DNA of 64,000 nt from assembly GCA_934047225.1 (NCBI GenBank), contig OW203987.1:7901501-7965500 (forward strand), read 5' to 3'. Shown one piece after another: positions 33,790 to 43,640 of the stretch (positions are counted from its first letter, which is position 1; every line of letters starts with the position of its first letter). The DNA is from Ypsolopha sequella (taxonomy: Eukaryota; Arthropoda; Insecta; Lepidoptera; Ypsolophidae). The position numbers and the translations under genes are program-made. The notes beneath the pieces are model-generated. The model worked only from the letters and a program-made list of their open reading frames with translations. It was not told the DNA's origin and did no database searches.

Positions 33790-34972
33790 ATGGGCGGTTG
33801 TGCGATCCGTAATTGTAAAAATCGCTCTGAAAAAGGCGGAATAATTAGACTTTTTACTTTTCCCAAAAATGAATTGATGGCTCAAGAGTGGCTTCGCTAT
33901 TGCGGCCCAAAAGCCAGCATCAGAAATTGTAAGTCCTACTTACCCCATTTATCCAATATAATTGTATATATTCTTACATCGTTTCCTATTTACAAGGATT
34001 TTTACAATATTTACAGTACATAGAAGGTATTTCGGGGCGCGAAAAATCAATCTGTTATGTATCTAGATCTCATATTTGTGAAAAAATGTTCTATTTTGCG
34101 AGTTTCCACGAGCAAATTGGCTGTAATTGTACAAGTTTGAAAGGATGATGCAACTCTTCCCTTGGCGTTTGGTCCAAAATTTGAAAACCTTTTATCCACG
34201 AATGAAACCTATGCCAATCCATAGATCAGCAGTAGCAACTTTTAGCACGACACCAAAAAAATCTAAGAAGGGAAAACAGATATGGTGATAAGAATGTAAA
34301 AAAATATAATGTGTTTTTTTCTTATTCATGATATTTCATGGCTGCGATTCTGTTTATTATGCGTTTAATCGCTCCTTTCGAGTTGCAACTATTTTTTTTA
34401 ACCGAGACGTGAGATTGGCATACGGTATCACATTTTTTTTACGCATTAATAAATAGTGGTTTCTTTCCAACATTATTTTTCGACATGTAAAATTTTTTTT
34501 TCTTTTTGGTCGACTTCACTTTCTGGATATCCTTCGAAAAAATTACATGAATAATTAAAATTTTTTGGGGATGATTTCTAGGCAAAAGACCAGATAAAAT
34601 AATAATAAAAAATTCCTCATGAATCTCTCACGTTCATGTTTTTTTCTTGCTGCTTTTTTTTCGTAGTAATTCTTTTGGTCTATGTGTGGTATTTATTCTA
34701 AGAAAAGTAAGTTATAGTGACAAATTTTATGTAATATTTATATGAAGCTCTAAGATCACGTTAAATTTCGTTACGTGCAGAAGTTAGTGTGGTGTTTTCC
34801 ATACGCTTTATTTATTACTTTGAATGGCGAATTTTCACTAGTATTTTCTTTCACAGCGAGAGTGTGTTCAATTCATTTTGCGACTTCTGACTACATAAAG
34901 CCATTAAGGGACATTTTATTGAATACTTCCCACTTTAGCCGCCACACCATCCCTCTGCAGCTGAAAAGTTAA
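33790..34972 (+). CDS. Two-exon THAP-type zinc-finger protein (84 aa)
   Basis: Exon 1 (33790-33928) encodes residues 1-46 and one base of codon 47; the intron (33929-34856) has GTAAGT at its start and TTTCTTTCACAG at its end; exon 2 (34857-34972) completes the protein in phase. The joined product has the THAP signature: Cys4 and Cys9 in MGGCAIRNCKNR, the conserved FP at 24-25, Trp34, then Cys50-x2-His53-Phe54 in RVCSIHFATSDYIKP, and a HTIPLQL end matching the terminal AVPT-like motif. THAP domains bind DNA through a C2CH zinc site and occur in host regulators and at the N-terminus of P-type transposases. Here the protein stops just after the domain, so it is either a minimal THAP protein, the start of a longer gene whose next junction I missed, or a remnant. 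Neither exon alone shows the whole domain. Confidence 0.75.
34020..34210 (+). pseudogene. Degenerate second-half THAP exon inside the intron
   Basis: One frame reads SICYVSRSHICEKMFYFASF and, after a shift, LKDDATLPLAFGPKFE, resembling the C-x2-H-F and AVPT parts of a THAP domain. The Cys-His spacing is wrong, there is an in-frame stop, and the nearest acceptor (TTTACAG before 34020) is out of phase with exon 1. It may be a dead duplicate of exon 2. Confidence 0.35.
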
Positions 34973-35371
34973 AATCCACATGCATTCCTAGTAATTTATT
35001 TCTAAGGACATAAAAATTTCCACGATTCCCGAATTTTAAAGTTTGAGAACCGTCGATAGCGTGATGACGTACTCAAGTTCCCCCATTTTGGAACACAAAA
35101 CCTCCACACATCACCAAGGAACATACCTTGTTTTATTATACCATGATTATAAGTTTCTTTTATGCCCAGGAAAAAAAAAGTGCAGCTTTGACATTTCGTT
35201 TATCGATATTGCTAGTAGCTAGAACTTGACAAAAATCTTGAAGGGCTTAGTTATTTCTTTCTAAAGTCTCTGGAGTCTTTACAAGGTGGTAGAGCTGATG
35301 CCGGACTTGACTGTGGAGGTACCACCATCTTACTTGGAGACCCCCTCGAAGTAATTCGGGGGACAGTAAGA
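34973..35371. other. Spacer; LINE-derived stretch at its end
   Basis: 35283-35371 appears to be the upstream part of the LINE tail that begins the tandem duplication. No gene otherwise. Confidence 0.35.
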
Positions 35372-35963
35372 GGACAGCTCTCAGGCAACAAACTAGGAGG
35401 CCCACCATACCTGGGACCGATGGATGGCGGTATATCTATCCCTTATAGCCGGGCCTTATATGGAACAGACTGATGCGTCACTGCTGCGAGGGTTCTGGCA
35501 CCGCGATCACCAACCCGCCTGCCCAGCGTGTGTGAGTATGGGCAATTCTTCCAGGATGACCGTCGGGAGTGGCAAAGTCCTGGAAAGGCTTATGTCCAGC
35601 AGTGGACGAACTAGGCTGATGGATGGACGGATGGAAAGTCTCTGGATATAGTTATTCATTCAACTGGACTTTGTGATTTTATGTTTGTAAAAACATGGAA
35701 TTATTATATTTTGAAATACGCAAAAGTAGATGCTACTTCGAAATTTTTAATAAATAGTTAAAAACACCAATCGATAGAGATATTTTTTTCATTTTATTTG
35801 CAACCCACAACCTACTAAAAACGGGCTTAGTTATTTTATGAACCCGGCATTCATTCATTTGGGTAATTTGCAAATAGAACATTTGCAAGTTTATTTTCTT
35901 CAAAGTCTACTGTGAAATAATCCAACACTTAGCGCTCTTCATCTTCTAAGTGGTCTTTTTAAC
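35372..35963 (+). repeat. Tandem duplication, first 592-bp unit
   Basis: It starts GGACAGCTCTCAGGCAACAA and is repeated from 35964 with very few differences: a 3-bp insertion in unit 2 (TTATAATAGCC versus TTATAGCC), scattered substitutions, and about 13 bp at the end of unit 1 absent from unit 2. Each unit holds a LINE C-terminus. Confidence 0.9.
35543..35614 (+). pseudogene. LINE C-terminal fragment, copy in unit 1
   Basis: The frame reads DRREWQSPGKAYVQQWTN and stops at 35612-35614. The EAYVQQWT-type ending is a recurrent C-terminus of lepidopteran LINEs that I associate with the RTE group. An overlapping open frame at 35424-35651 is a shadow of it. Confidence 0.6.
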
Positions 35964-36554
35964 GGACAGCTCTCAGGCAACAAACTAGGAGGCCCACCAT
36001 ACCTGGGACCGATGGATGGCGGTATATCTATCCCTTATAATAGCCGGGCCTTATATGGAACAGACTGATGCGTCACTGCCGCGAGGGTTCTGGCACCGCG
36101 ATCACCAACCCGCCTGCCCAGCGTGTGTGAGTATGGGCAATTCTGCCAGGATGACCGTCGGGAGTGGCAAAGTCCTGGAAAGGCTTATGTCCAGCAGTGG
36201 ACGAACTAGGCTGATGGATGGACGGATGGAAAGTCTCTGGATATAGTTATTCATTCAACTGGACTTTGTGATTTTATGTTTGTAAAAACATGGAATTATT
36301 ATATTTTGAAATACGCAAAAGTAGATGCTACTTCGAAATTTTTAATAAATAGTTAAAAACACCAATCGATAGAGATATTTTTTTCATTTTATTTGCAACC
36401 CACAACCTACTAAAAACGGGCTTAGTTATTTTATGAACCCGGCATTCATTCATTTGGGTAATTTGCAAATAGAACATTTGCAAGTTTATTTTCTTCAAAT
36501 TCTACTGGGAAATAATCCAACACTTAGCGCTGTGGTCTTTTTAACTTTTAACTA
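35964..36554 (+). repeat. Tandem duplication, second unit
   Basis: Near-identical copy of 35372-35963, ending in TGGTCTTTTTAAC. The high identity, including non-coding DNA, points to a recent event. Confidence 0.9.
36138..36209 (+). pseudogene. LINE C-terminal fragment, copy in unit 2
   Basis: Same peptide end as at 35543-35614, stop at 36207-36209; duplicated with its unit rather than inserted independently. Confidence 0.6.
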
Positions 36555-36898
36555 TTTTTACTCTCTATAGGTACTTAGACTTCCACGGCGTTCAATTTCC
36601 ACGAGTTATGGCAATACTGCACTCAGAATACTCAGACAGACAAAACAGAAATTAACGAACAAAATAAATATAAGTTTGCACCCAGCCGACTTAAAGACAA
36701 CCAAAATTACACCTTTAATTGCATTTGGTTCTGATTGTTTACTATTTAAACATGTTATAAAACAGGAGTCTACAAACTACGGCCCGCGGGCCAATACCGG
36801 TCCCCACGCTCCACAAATCTGGCCCACACAGTAGAGTGCCCGATAAGCATGGCAGCTCACTAAAATTTCACTAAAATCTACAATGTACGTTTATATAT

Positions 36899-37600
36899 GT
36901 GCTGGTTACAAGAAAATTTACTTTCCCTGAACTGAATAAAAGTAAGTTTTTGTCTTTCTCAATCAGAAACAACAAACGCAGAAATATAACACTTCGGGCT
37001 CACACTTGCAGTTTGAACTACTCTCAATACTGCTCTTGCATAGATCTCACGAGGGTATCGACTATTAAATACCTTGGAGTACTTTTAGACGACAAACTTA
37101 CCTGGACACCGCATATTGATGCTCTAACCGTCAGAGCACGAACACTCATATTTCTTTTTAAGACTTTGCGTCACATAGCCTCTCATGATCTTTTAAAAAC
37201 AGTATACCTTTTACTTGGTCAGTCAATCCTTAACTACTGTATTCTTGCCTGGGGTGGTGCCTGCAAGACAAAATTACTCAAACTCGAGAGAGCCCAAAGA
37301 TCAATATTAAAAGTGATGTCATTTAAGCCTTTTAGATACCCCACCGAGTTATTGTATAGCAAATGTAAAGTTCTTACTATTCGTCAACTATATATTCAGC
37401 AATTAATATTTAAACAACATTCAAAATCCTCGTTTGACTTAGATTTGCATATAAATAAAAGAAGAAATGACTTGGTTTTTAAAGCAGAATGGTGTACAAC
37501 TTCCTTTGCCCAACGTTTCTTTTCATTTCTAGGACCATTTGTCTACAATAAGTTAAATAATATACTAGAGATTATATCCAATGACACGTCACGCTTGTAA
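36899..37600 (+). pseudogene. Jockey/CR1-group LINE ORF2 C-terminal part
   Basis: A 233-codon open frame with the post-catalytic reverse transcriptase region: VSTIKYLGVLLDDKLTWTPH, then LIFLFKTLRHIA, SILNYCILAWGGA, KLERAQRSILKVMSFKPFR. This is how Jockey- and CR1-like proteins end (thumb/connection part) and the frame stops normally at 37598-37600. The catalytic motif, endonuclease and ORF1 are missing, so the copy is 5'-truncated. The first codons (GTG at 36899) are not a real start. It is the least decayed LINE in the window, suggesting relatively recent insertion into the hAT element. Confidence 0.8.
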
Positions 37601-38010
37601 GACAACAACAAAATATTGGCTCTTTACCCAGAATTACTACAATATAGAGTCTCTTATTGTGACAGTTCAATAAAGTCTTAAATTTTTTTTTTCTCTCCGT
37701 AAATTACTTTACACGATTTTCTGTGTCCATCTTCTCATATATTTAATGTATGTATATATTAATATTATCATATGTATGTATATATTAATGTATATATTAA
37801 TATTATCCACACTGATATTTCAACATCCACACTCTCACACTCATGTCAAATACTATATAAAATCATTACCTTATCTACATCTACCGAATAATATTGCGTT
37901 TAGTAAAGTGCCTATATATTGCTGTATCTCAATGTTAACTTGGCCTGTGAGAAGGCGCTGGAGGCCATAACTCAGGTTTAGCCTACATTGGTCTCCAACG
38001 TTACTTAATA
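37601..38010 (+). repeat. Probable LINE 3' untranslated region
   Basis: Follows the LINE stop codon: GTTCAATAAAGTCTTAAA at 37663-37682, TATATTAATATTA low complexity, and a GTGAGAAGGCGCTGGAGGCC block near 37946 that I associate with Jockey-type tails. Confidence 0.4.
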
Positions 38011-38062
38011 GCATAGACTAATAAATACAAGTATTTATTTATTTGTATTTATTAGTCTATGC
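38011..38062. repeat. 20-bp perfect inverted repeat, 12-nt loop
   Basis: GCATAGACTAATAAATACAA is followed after GTATTTATTTAT by its exact reverse complement. It lies at the end of the LINE-derived DNA. Confidence 0.85.
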
Positions 38063-38730
38063 ATAATAGTAAGAAATTACATTTATAAGTCAGATAAGAG
38101 TGCTTTTTTTTGTTGTCTGTTTGTTCAAGTAAACAATTTTTTTTTTATATACAATATATAATAATCAGATGTTTGTAGTTTATGCTGTTAACGACCAATT
38201 AAAAAAATACAAGGATTGTCATACATGAGCTTACATTTATTTATGCAGCCAAATTCATACTGTAGGCTTGGTAAGTGATGAGTATCAGGGATCGATAACA
38301 CATTGCTAATTTTTCAAAATAAATTGTTGACCTCCCATAACACGAAAAAAATAATTTACGAATTTCACAAAAAGGGTCATTGAACATTCGATACTGACAA
38401 GTAACAGTCTTCAATATGAATTTGGTTATATAAATAATTTTCATTGTGTAACATTACATATCACCAGCTAGCCCTATAAAAAAAAAATGCGCGTAAACCT
38501 AAGGAAGCCACTTGATTGTCCGTTTTCAACAAACATTTTGACAGTAGACTAAATATACAATAATGGTCAATCATACAAATTAGTTGTGTATGATTTTAAC
38601 TACCAATTAAGAAACACGGACATTTAAAGTTTGTGTTAAAAAATGCAATCTTGGTTTTGCCCCTAGGGACATAATGGAGGAGTCACTAATAGTCACTATG
38701 GCCCTCAGGCTAAAAAGTTTGGAGCTCCTG

Positions 38731-39496
38731 TTTTAAAATTACCGTTACTCCTTTCTCTTTAATTGTTTCCATATCATACAAGGGCAGTGTTTAGGGCTCT
38801 TACTACTTATGATTCAACTGTTTTGAGAGAAAAGAAAGTTTTTAGAGTATAAACATACCACTGCAACAAAATAAAACCGTAATACTTTTACAAACATTAG
38901 TAAAGTTAGGTTTGAATCAGATATTAATGAAAACTAAATAATGAGAAAATATTTATATTGGGCCCTAAATTATTTACTAAGATTCCGAAAAACTAATAAT
39001 ATATCAGTATTTATGTATTTAAAAATAAATTATTCAAACTTCTAACGAGAGAATGTAATTACACAGCGAAAGGCTTTATTCATGATAAATCAATCTAATT
39101 ACTTTTATCTTTGACATGTTAAAATTATTTAAAGTATTTTTATTTTTATTTTTCGTAAGCTGTTGAGTCGATTGAGCATTGAGACCCGAGAAATTTTCAT
39201 GTTAATCCGTATAAATATCTATAAAATTTGCTTTTGTTTAAAGATCAATTACAAATTACGCTGTTGTAAATTTTAAAAAATGTAAACTAATTTTATTTTC
39301 ACACGCCTTTTGGGAAAGTGTAGAGTAGGTAAGTATCAATTAAGATAAACGCATCTTATCTCTTATTTATTAATAATTATATACTTACGGTTAAAACTGA
39401 TCAAAGTTAATGGTTAAATACAAATACTTAAAAGGTAAAAGAAAATTGGACACATCATGATAATAATAATAATTAATAAAACTAATTATTATTGAG
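38731..39496. other. Spacer, no gene seen
   Basis: AT-rich DNA between the hAT element and the long inverted repeat; nothing recognised. Confidence 0.4.
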
Positions 39497-39612
39497 CATA
39501 CAATAATACATGTAGACACACACTATGTAGTAAAAACTTAAAGAGCCGAGAAGTTATTCATAGTCATACTTTTTTTTGGTATTCGAAAAATGGACACCAT
39601 GTGATAATGATA
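39497..39612 (+). repeat. Left flanking direct repeat of the long inverted repeat
   Basis: By-eye alignment with 42416-42540 shares ATAATA.ATGTA.A.ACACA, AAAACT, AGAAGT, CATAGT, GGTATT.GAAAAA and TGGAC.CCATG in order, with small gaps. Confidence 0.4.
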
Positions 39613-39781
39613 AACCATAATAATGTATTAAAACAAAATAGCATAGTTCAAAACAAATTCTTTGCACAACAGAAAAAAAACACCAAGTGGGCCCGGCCAG
39701 GAACGTGCCATCCATAAATCGTACCCAATTCATATTTTTTGTTAAAACAGGACTTATGTTTTTATGACCTTATAGTGCGCC

Positions 39782-40553
39782 TGCAAGTGTACAAATACTA
39801 TGTCCCGTGGGATTCTTGATGATACAAGTATGGGAGTGGTATCAATCTCTTCGTTATGACATGGAGAATCAGTAATTGGATGGTGGACAATGACCACTTG
39901 TGTCAGATTGAAGTTATAAGCAAAAAACAAAATGGCCGCCGCTCTGCCGTAGATGATACTGGTTTTTTATGTTTATCTCGTAAAATACAGTATTTACGAC
40001 AAAGTGATCTATTATAAAAGTATTCAGTATTAAATTCTACACAAAACATGTTCTTAAGATATTTTGTGTACGGCTGACCCTTAACATAGAAATTCTGTTT
40101 TTAAGATTCAATTCTCTGAATAAGTACCAAGATATTAAGAAATAACTATAACGGCCATGTTTTAACTTTTAGTTATAAGGAATGTATGCTAATAGTTTAT
40201 TATATGCATAAACGTATTCTGAAAGACATTATGATACCTTCAAAGTAATTGGATTTTCTATAAGAGTGAAGTTACTTAGAATTTTTTTATGAAATTTTTC
40301 TAACTTCACTTTATGGAAAATACAGTTATTTTTAAGCTACTATAATGTCATTAACAATACGTTTATGCATTAATTAAACTTTTCGTAGTCATTGTTCTTT
40401 GCTAAATGTTGTCTTTTGGCCGTTATAATCGGAGAATCGACCCTTAAATAAGGAATTTATGATTTTATTTTCCAAAAAGTGCAAAGAATGTTGTTTGTAT
40501 TTTTTATTTCTTAATAGATAAATGCTAAGTTTTCAATTGTATCACATTATCCA
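39782..40553. repeat. Long inverted repeat, left arm (772 bp)
   Basis: It matches the reverse complement of 41315-42327 almost throughout: TGCAAGTGTACA at the outer edge, AAGTATGGGAGTGGTATCAA, AAAATGGCCGCCGCTCTGCC, ATGTTCTTAAGATATTTTGT, and ATCACATTATCC at the inner edge. It lacks the MITE present in the other arm. Confidence 0.9.
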
Positions 40554-40600
40554 AGACATTATTAGACTTCAAAGTAACAAATACCAAAAAATATACTTTA

Positions 40601-41300
40601 TCAATTACAATCTCCATCATCATAAACCTCGTCTTCCCTTTCTATAGCTGATTCATTGCATTTATCTATGTCTTCTGTATCCTTAGAGTTTTCACATACT
40701 TCTGGATCACCTTCATATCTACACATTTCTGTGCACTTTAGTCCATACATAAAACAGGTGCATGGTGGACAACAGCGACGTAGGGAGCACGTGCAACTAC
40801 AAAGCTCTGCCATAAGATCTGGAACACATGGTGAGGTGCACGCGATTGGTTCAAATGTTCCTCCAACGTAAGTCCATCCGAAACTGAGTGGTGATGGTAT
40901 GACCGGGTTTGGTTGGATATCTTGATTCCACTCAAGGGCCTGAAGATGAGCTCTCAACAGTGCAGGAGTTAGAGCAGCTTGTGTTGGTGGAAGATTTTCT
41001 TCATGACATTATTTTTTTTTTTGTGAAAAGCCACCATCGCACATCTCCAATCTCAGTCATTGTAGTTTTCGAAATATATAATTGACAAACAAAAGACTCC
41101 AAAGCATTTCTGACATCGTTTGGAAAAGTGGGTGTTGTACGAAGCTTTGCTAAGGCCTCTAGTAAATCATCATTGACGGAATTTAATGTTTTTCACCACT
41201 TAAGCTTCCCTTTACTGGCAAATGACCCAGTGACATCTGAACCAGATAAGGCATGAAGTCCAGGGAGAGCAGCAGTCTTGAGTAATCCCTTCATGCTTCA
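40601..41300 (-). pseudogene. CXC-like cysteine-rich transposon-associated protein, decayed
   Basis: Reading leftward from about 41300 there are three blocks in different frames: LHALSGSDVTGSFASKGK; then LEALAKLRTTPTF, NALESFVCQLYISKT and DVRWWLF; then LPPTQAALTPALLRAHLQAL, NPVIPSPLSFGW and the cluster CSCTCSLRRCCPPCTC followed by CTEMC. The last block is an open frame of 118 codons (40601-40957). I recognise this order (HA.SG.D.T..F.GKG, LPPT..AL..HI.RA, then a Cys-rich tail like the tesmin/TSO1 CXC type) from uncharacterised proteins repeated in arthropod genomes and probably encoded by a DNA transposon. At least two frameshifts and a stop make this copy dead. It lies exactly between the arms of the long inverted repeat. 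Confidence 0.6.
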
Positions 41301-41314
41301 TGCCTTATCTGGTT
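41240..41314. repeat. 19-bp inverted repeat at the centre of the palindrome
   Basis: AACCAGATAAGGCATGAAG at 41240-41258, part of the coding remnant, reappears exactly inverted at 41296-41314, directly abutting the right arm at 41315. Confidence 0.85.
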
Positions 41315-42327
41315 GGATAATGTGATACAATTGAAAACTTAGCATTTATATTAACAAATAAAAAATACAAACAACATTCTTTGCACTTTTTGGAAAATAA
41401 AATCATAAATTCCTTATTTAAGGGTCTATTCTCCGAAATTGTAATATTATAACGGCCAATAGACAACATTTAGCAAAGAACAATGACTACGAAAAGTTTA
41501 CTTAATGCATAAGCGTATTGTTAATGACATTACGGTAGCTTAAAAATAATTGTATTTTCCATAAAGTGACGTTAGAAAAATTTAATTAAGAAATTCTAAG
41601 TAACTTCACTCTTATAAAAAATCCAATTATTTTGAAGGTATCATAATGTCTTTCAGAATACGTTTATGCATATAATAAACTATTAGTGTACATTCCTCAT
41701 AACTAAAAGTTGAAACATGGCCGTTATAGTTATTTCTTAATATCTTGGTATAGTACATTTCAAATACCATGGCCCGATTCCACTTAAGACGGTCATTAGG
41801 TGTTAACAATAGGATTAGTGATAACAAAAGATACCTGGCCAGACCCTTTTGCGGTGTTGCTTTTAGTTACATACAGATTGCACCGACGCGTGCCAATTTG
41901 AAGTGCTCCAAATTAGATAACAAAAGGCAAACATTATGAGCCCCATTGTTAAGTTTCAAGTGGAATCGGGCCATGGTATTTGAAATGTACTATACTTATT
42001 CAGAGCATTGAATCTTAAAAACAGAATTTCTATGTTAAGGGTCAGCCGTACACAAAATATTGTAAGAACATGTTTTGTGTAGAATTTAATACTGAATACT
42101 TTTATAATAGATCACTTTGTCGTAAATACTGTATTTTACAAGATAAACATAAAAAACCAGTATCATCTACGGCAGAGCGGCGGCCATTTTGTTTTTTGCT
42201 TATAACTTCAATCTGACACAAGTGGTCACTGTCCACCATCCAATTACTGATTCTCCATGTCATAACGAAGAGATTGATACCACTCCCATACTTGTATCAT
42301 CAAGAATCCCACGGATGTACACTTGCA
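41315..42327. repeat. Long inverted repeat, right arm (769 bp without insert)
   Basis: Reverse complement of 39782-40553, interrupted by the MITE at 41751-41992 plus its TA. Apart from that the arms differ only by scattered substitutions and short gaps. Confidence 0.9.
41751..41992. mobile_element. Tc1/mariner-type MITE (242 bp) in right arm
   Basis: The ends TAGTACATTTCAAATACCAT and, inverted, the same sequence continue to GGCCCGATTCCACTT in both; terminal repeats are about 38 bp. TA flanks both sides (41749-41750, 41993-41994). The equivalent place in the left arm (near 40120) reads AAGTACCAAG with a single TA, that is, an empty site. TA duplication is the hallmark of the Tc1/mariner group. 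No coding. Confidence 0.85.
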
Positions 42328-42415
42328 AGCCGACTATTATTGTAACACAATATGAACACAATAGATAAGCCCTCCTTTTTATTTTACATTCATTCGTGTA
42401 AATCATTTTTTGCGA

Positions 42416-42540
42416 ACTATAATAATAAATGTAAATACACAGTAATGAAAACTAAAAGACTCTAGCTAGAAGTACATAGTTTTGTTGTATTTGAAAAATC
42501 CCACTTCCTGGACGCCATGATATAAATGCAATACAAAATG
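42416..42540 (+). repeat. Right flanking direct repeat of the long inverted repeat
   Basis: Partner of 39497-39612, same orientation. Confidence 0.4.
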
Positions 42541-42767
42541 GTCCTTACATCGTCAACAATAAAGCACAACCGAACGGATAAGATAGTTATGGTCTAAATG
42601 TACGGACGCTTATATTGCAACTCTTAATTATGATATTAGCATATCAGAATCCAATATAGAGGTATTACTAATATCTTAGCGAATACAAAAGTATATCAGT
42701 TCCACTATCTTTATCCATGAATAATGAATTTGCCAGAAAACTATACATTTTCTCGGAGATACAAAAT
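42541..42767. other. Spacer, no gene seen
   Basis: AT-rich, nothing recognised. Confidence 0.3.
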
Positions 42768-43140
42768 TTGTACAAAAATGTACATAATTAGGCCTTTCTA
42801 AAACGGGTCATAACTACCCCAAATATATAGTTTTGAAAAAGCCTCAAGTTGGTGTGCACTTTTTTAACAAACTTTGAATCAAATTTTTCGGGGCAATTTG
42901 AATGATACAAAATTATTTTTTGGTTGTACATAATTGTACAAAATTCAAACTACGCGAATGTATAAAAAGTTTTCATTTTCAGAGATAGTGCACTCCAGGG
43001 TCAAGTTGTAGTGCACTTTTTTACAAAACTTCAAATGAAAACTGTGACGTAATTAGAGGGATACAAAATTATTTTTTTGCTGTACATAATTGTACAAAAT
43101 GTGTACAATATTATAAGCACATTTAATTATCATATATCTA
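42768..43140 (+). repeat. ~167-bp tandem repeat, 2-3 diverged units
   Basis: AGTTG..GTGCACTTTTTT at 42846 and 43013, GATACAAAATTATTTTTT at 42904 and 43070, and GTACATAATTGTACAAAAT at 42925 and 43092 recur about 167 bp apart. A partial third unit precedes them. Confidence 0.65.
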
Positions 43141-43469
43141 TAAGTGCACTACAACTTCAGGGACCCCAAAATATCACCACAACAGTGCTTTGGACGCATT
43201 AGATATATACTTATAGCTACAACGAAAACATAAACTTACAGCTAAAGACGCAATACACTTTTATAACGAGAATTATACAATGCAATGGATGTGTCAAAAA
43301 CTCACGATAACAGTACTACGGATGCACTTTGATGTTTCTGCGAGAGTACTACATAGAGTTTGAGTCAAACTTAAATGCGCTTCCGAAATTTGTCAATATC
43401 TCTGTCTATCCTTTTTATTCGTCTTGCCAAAGCTAAATTCACTCGAAAGCATTTAAATTTTAAGAGAAA

Positions 43470-43640
43470 ATATAAATTTTATAGTGCAAACTATTATTTT
43501 CAAAGACGACAAACTTAAAAGTTGAAATTATAAAATTTTTGTGCAAACAATTATTTTTAGAGAAGACATACTATGAAGCTGGAAGTATGAATATTATTGT
43601 GCAAAGTATTGATTTTAAAACTAAGCCTTTTAAAGTCAGC
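43470..43640 (+). repeat. 57-58-bp tandem repeat, three units
   Basis: GTGCAAA.TATTgATTTT-like blocks start at 43484, 43541 and 43599. Between them the units share AAAGACGACA/AGAAGACATA and AAATTATA/AATATTAT sequence. Confidence 0.55.

Larger units (their letters stand above)
36763..38730. mobile_element. hAT-type element (1968 bp) with nested LINE
   Basis: The left terminus CAGGAGTCTACAAACTACGG matches the reversed right terminus CAGGAGCTCCAAACTTTTTA, and GGGCC follows at the same distance in both. The 8-bp flanks are TTATAAAA (36755-36762) and TTTTAAAA (38731-38738), seven of eight identical, as expected for a hAT target duplication. I could not recognise a transposase in the remaining interior, so it is probably non-autonomous. 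A Jockey/CR1-like LINE fragment lies inside. Confidence 0.75.

Noticed and set aside
35424..35651. 75-codon frame repeated at 36016-36246
   Set aside because: The repetition comes from the tandem duplication; the genuine LINE ending is in a different frame (AYVQQWT).
38241..38444. Possible hAT transposase fragment on the minus strand
   Set aside because: The frame lies inside the hAT element, but I could not match it to any conserved hAT block.
42768..43640. CRISPR-like array
   Set aside because: Units are diverged, lack unique spacers of constant length, and the genome is eukaryotic.
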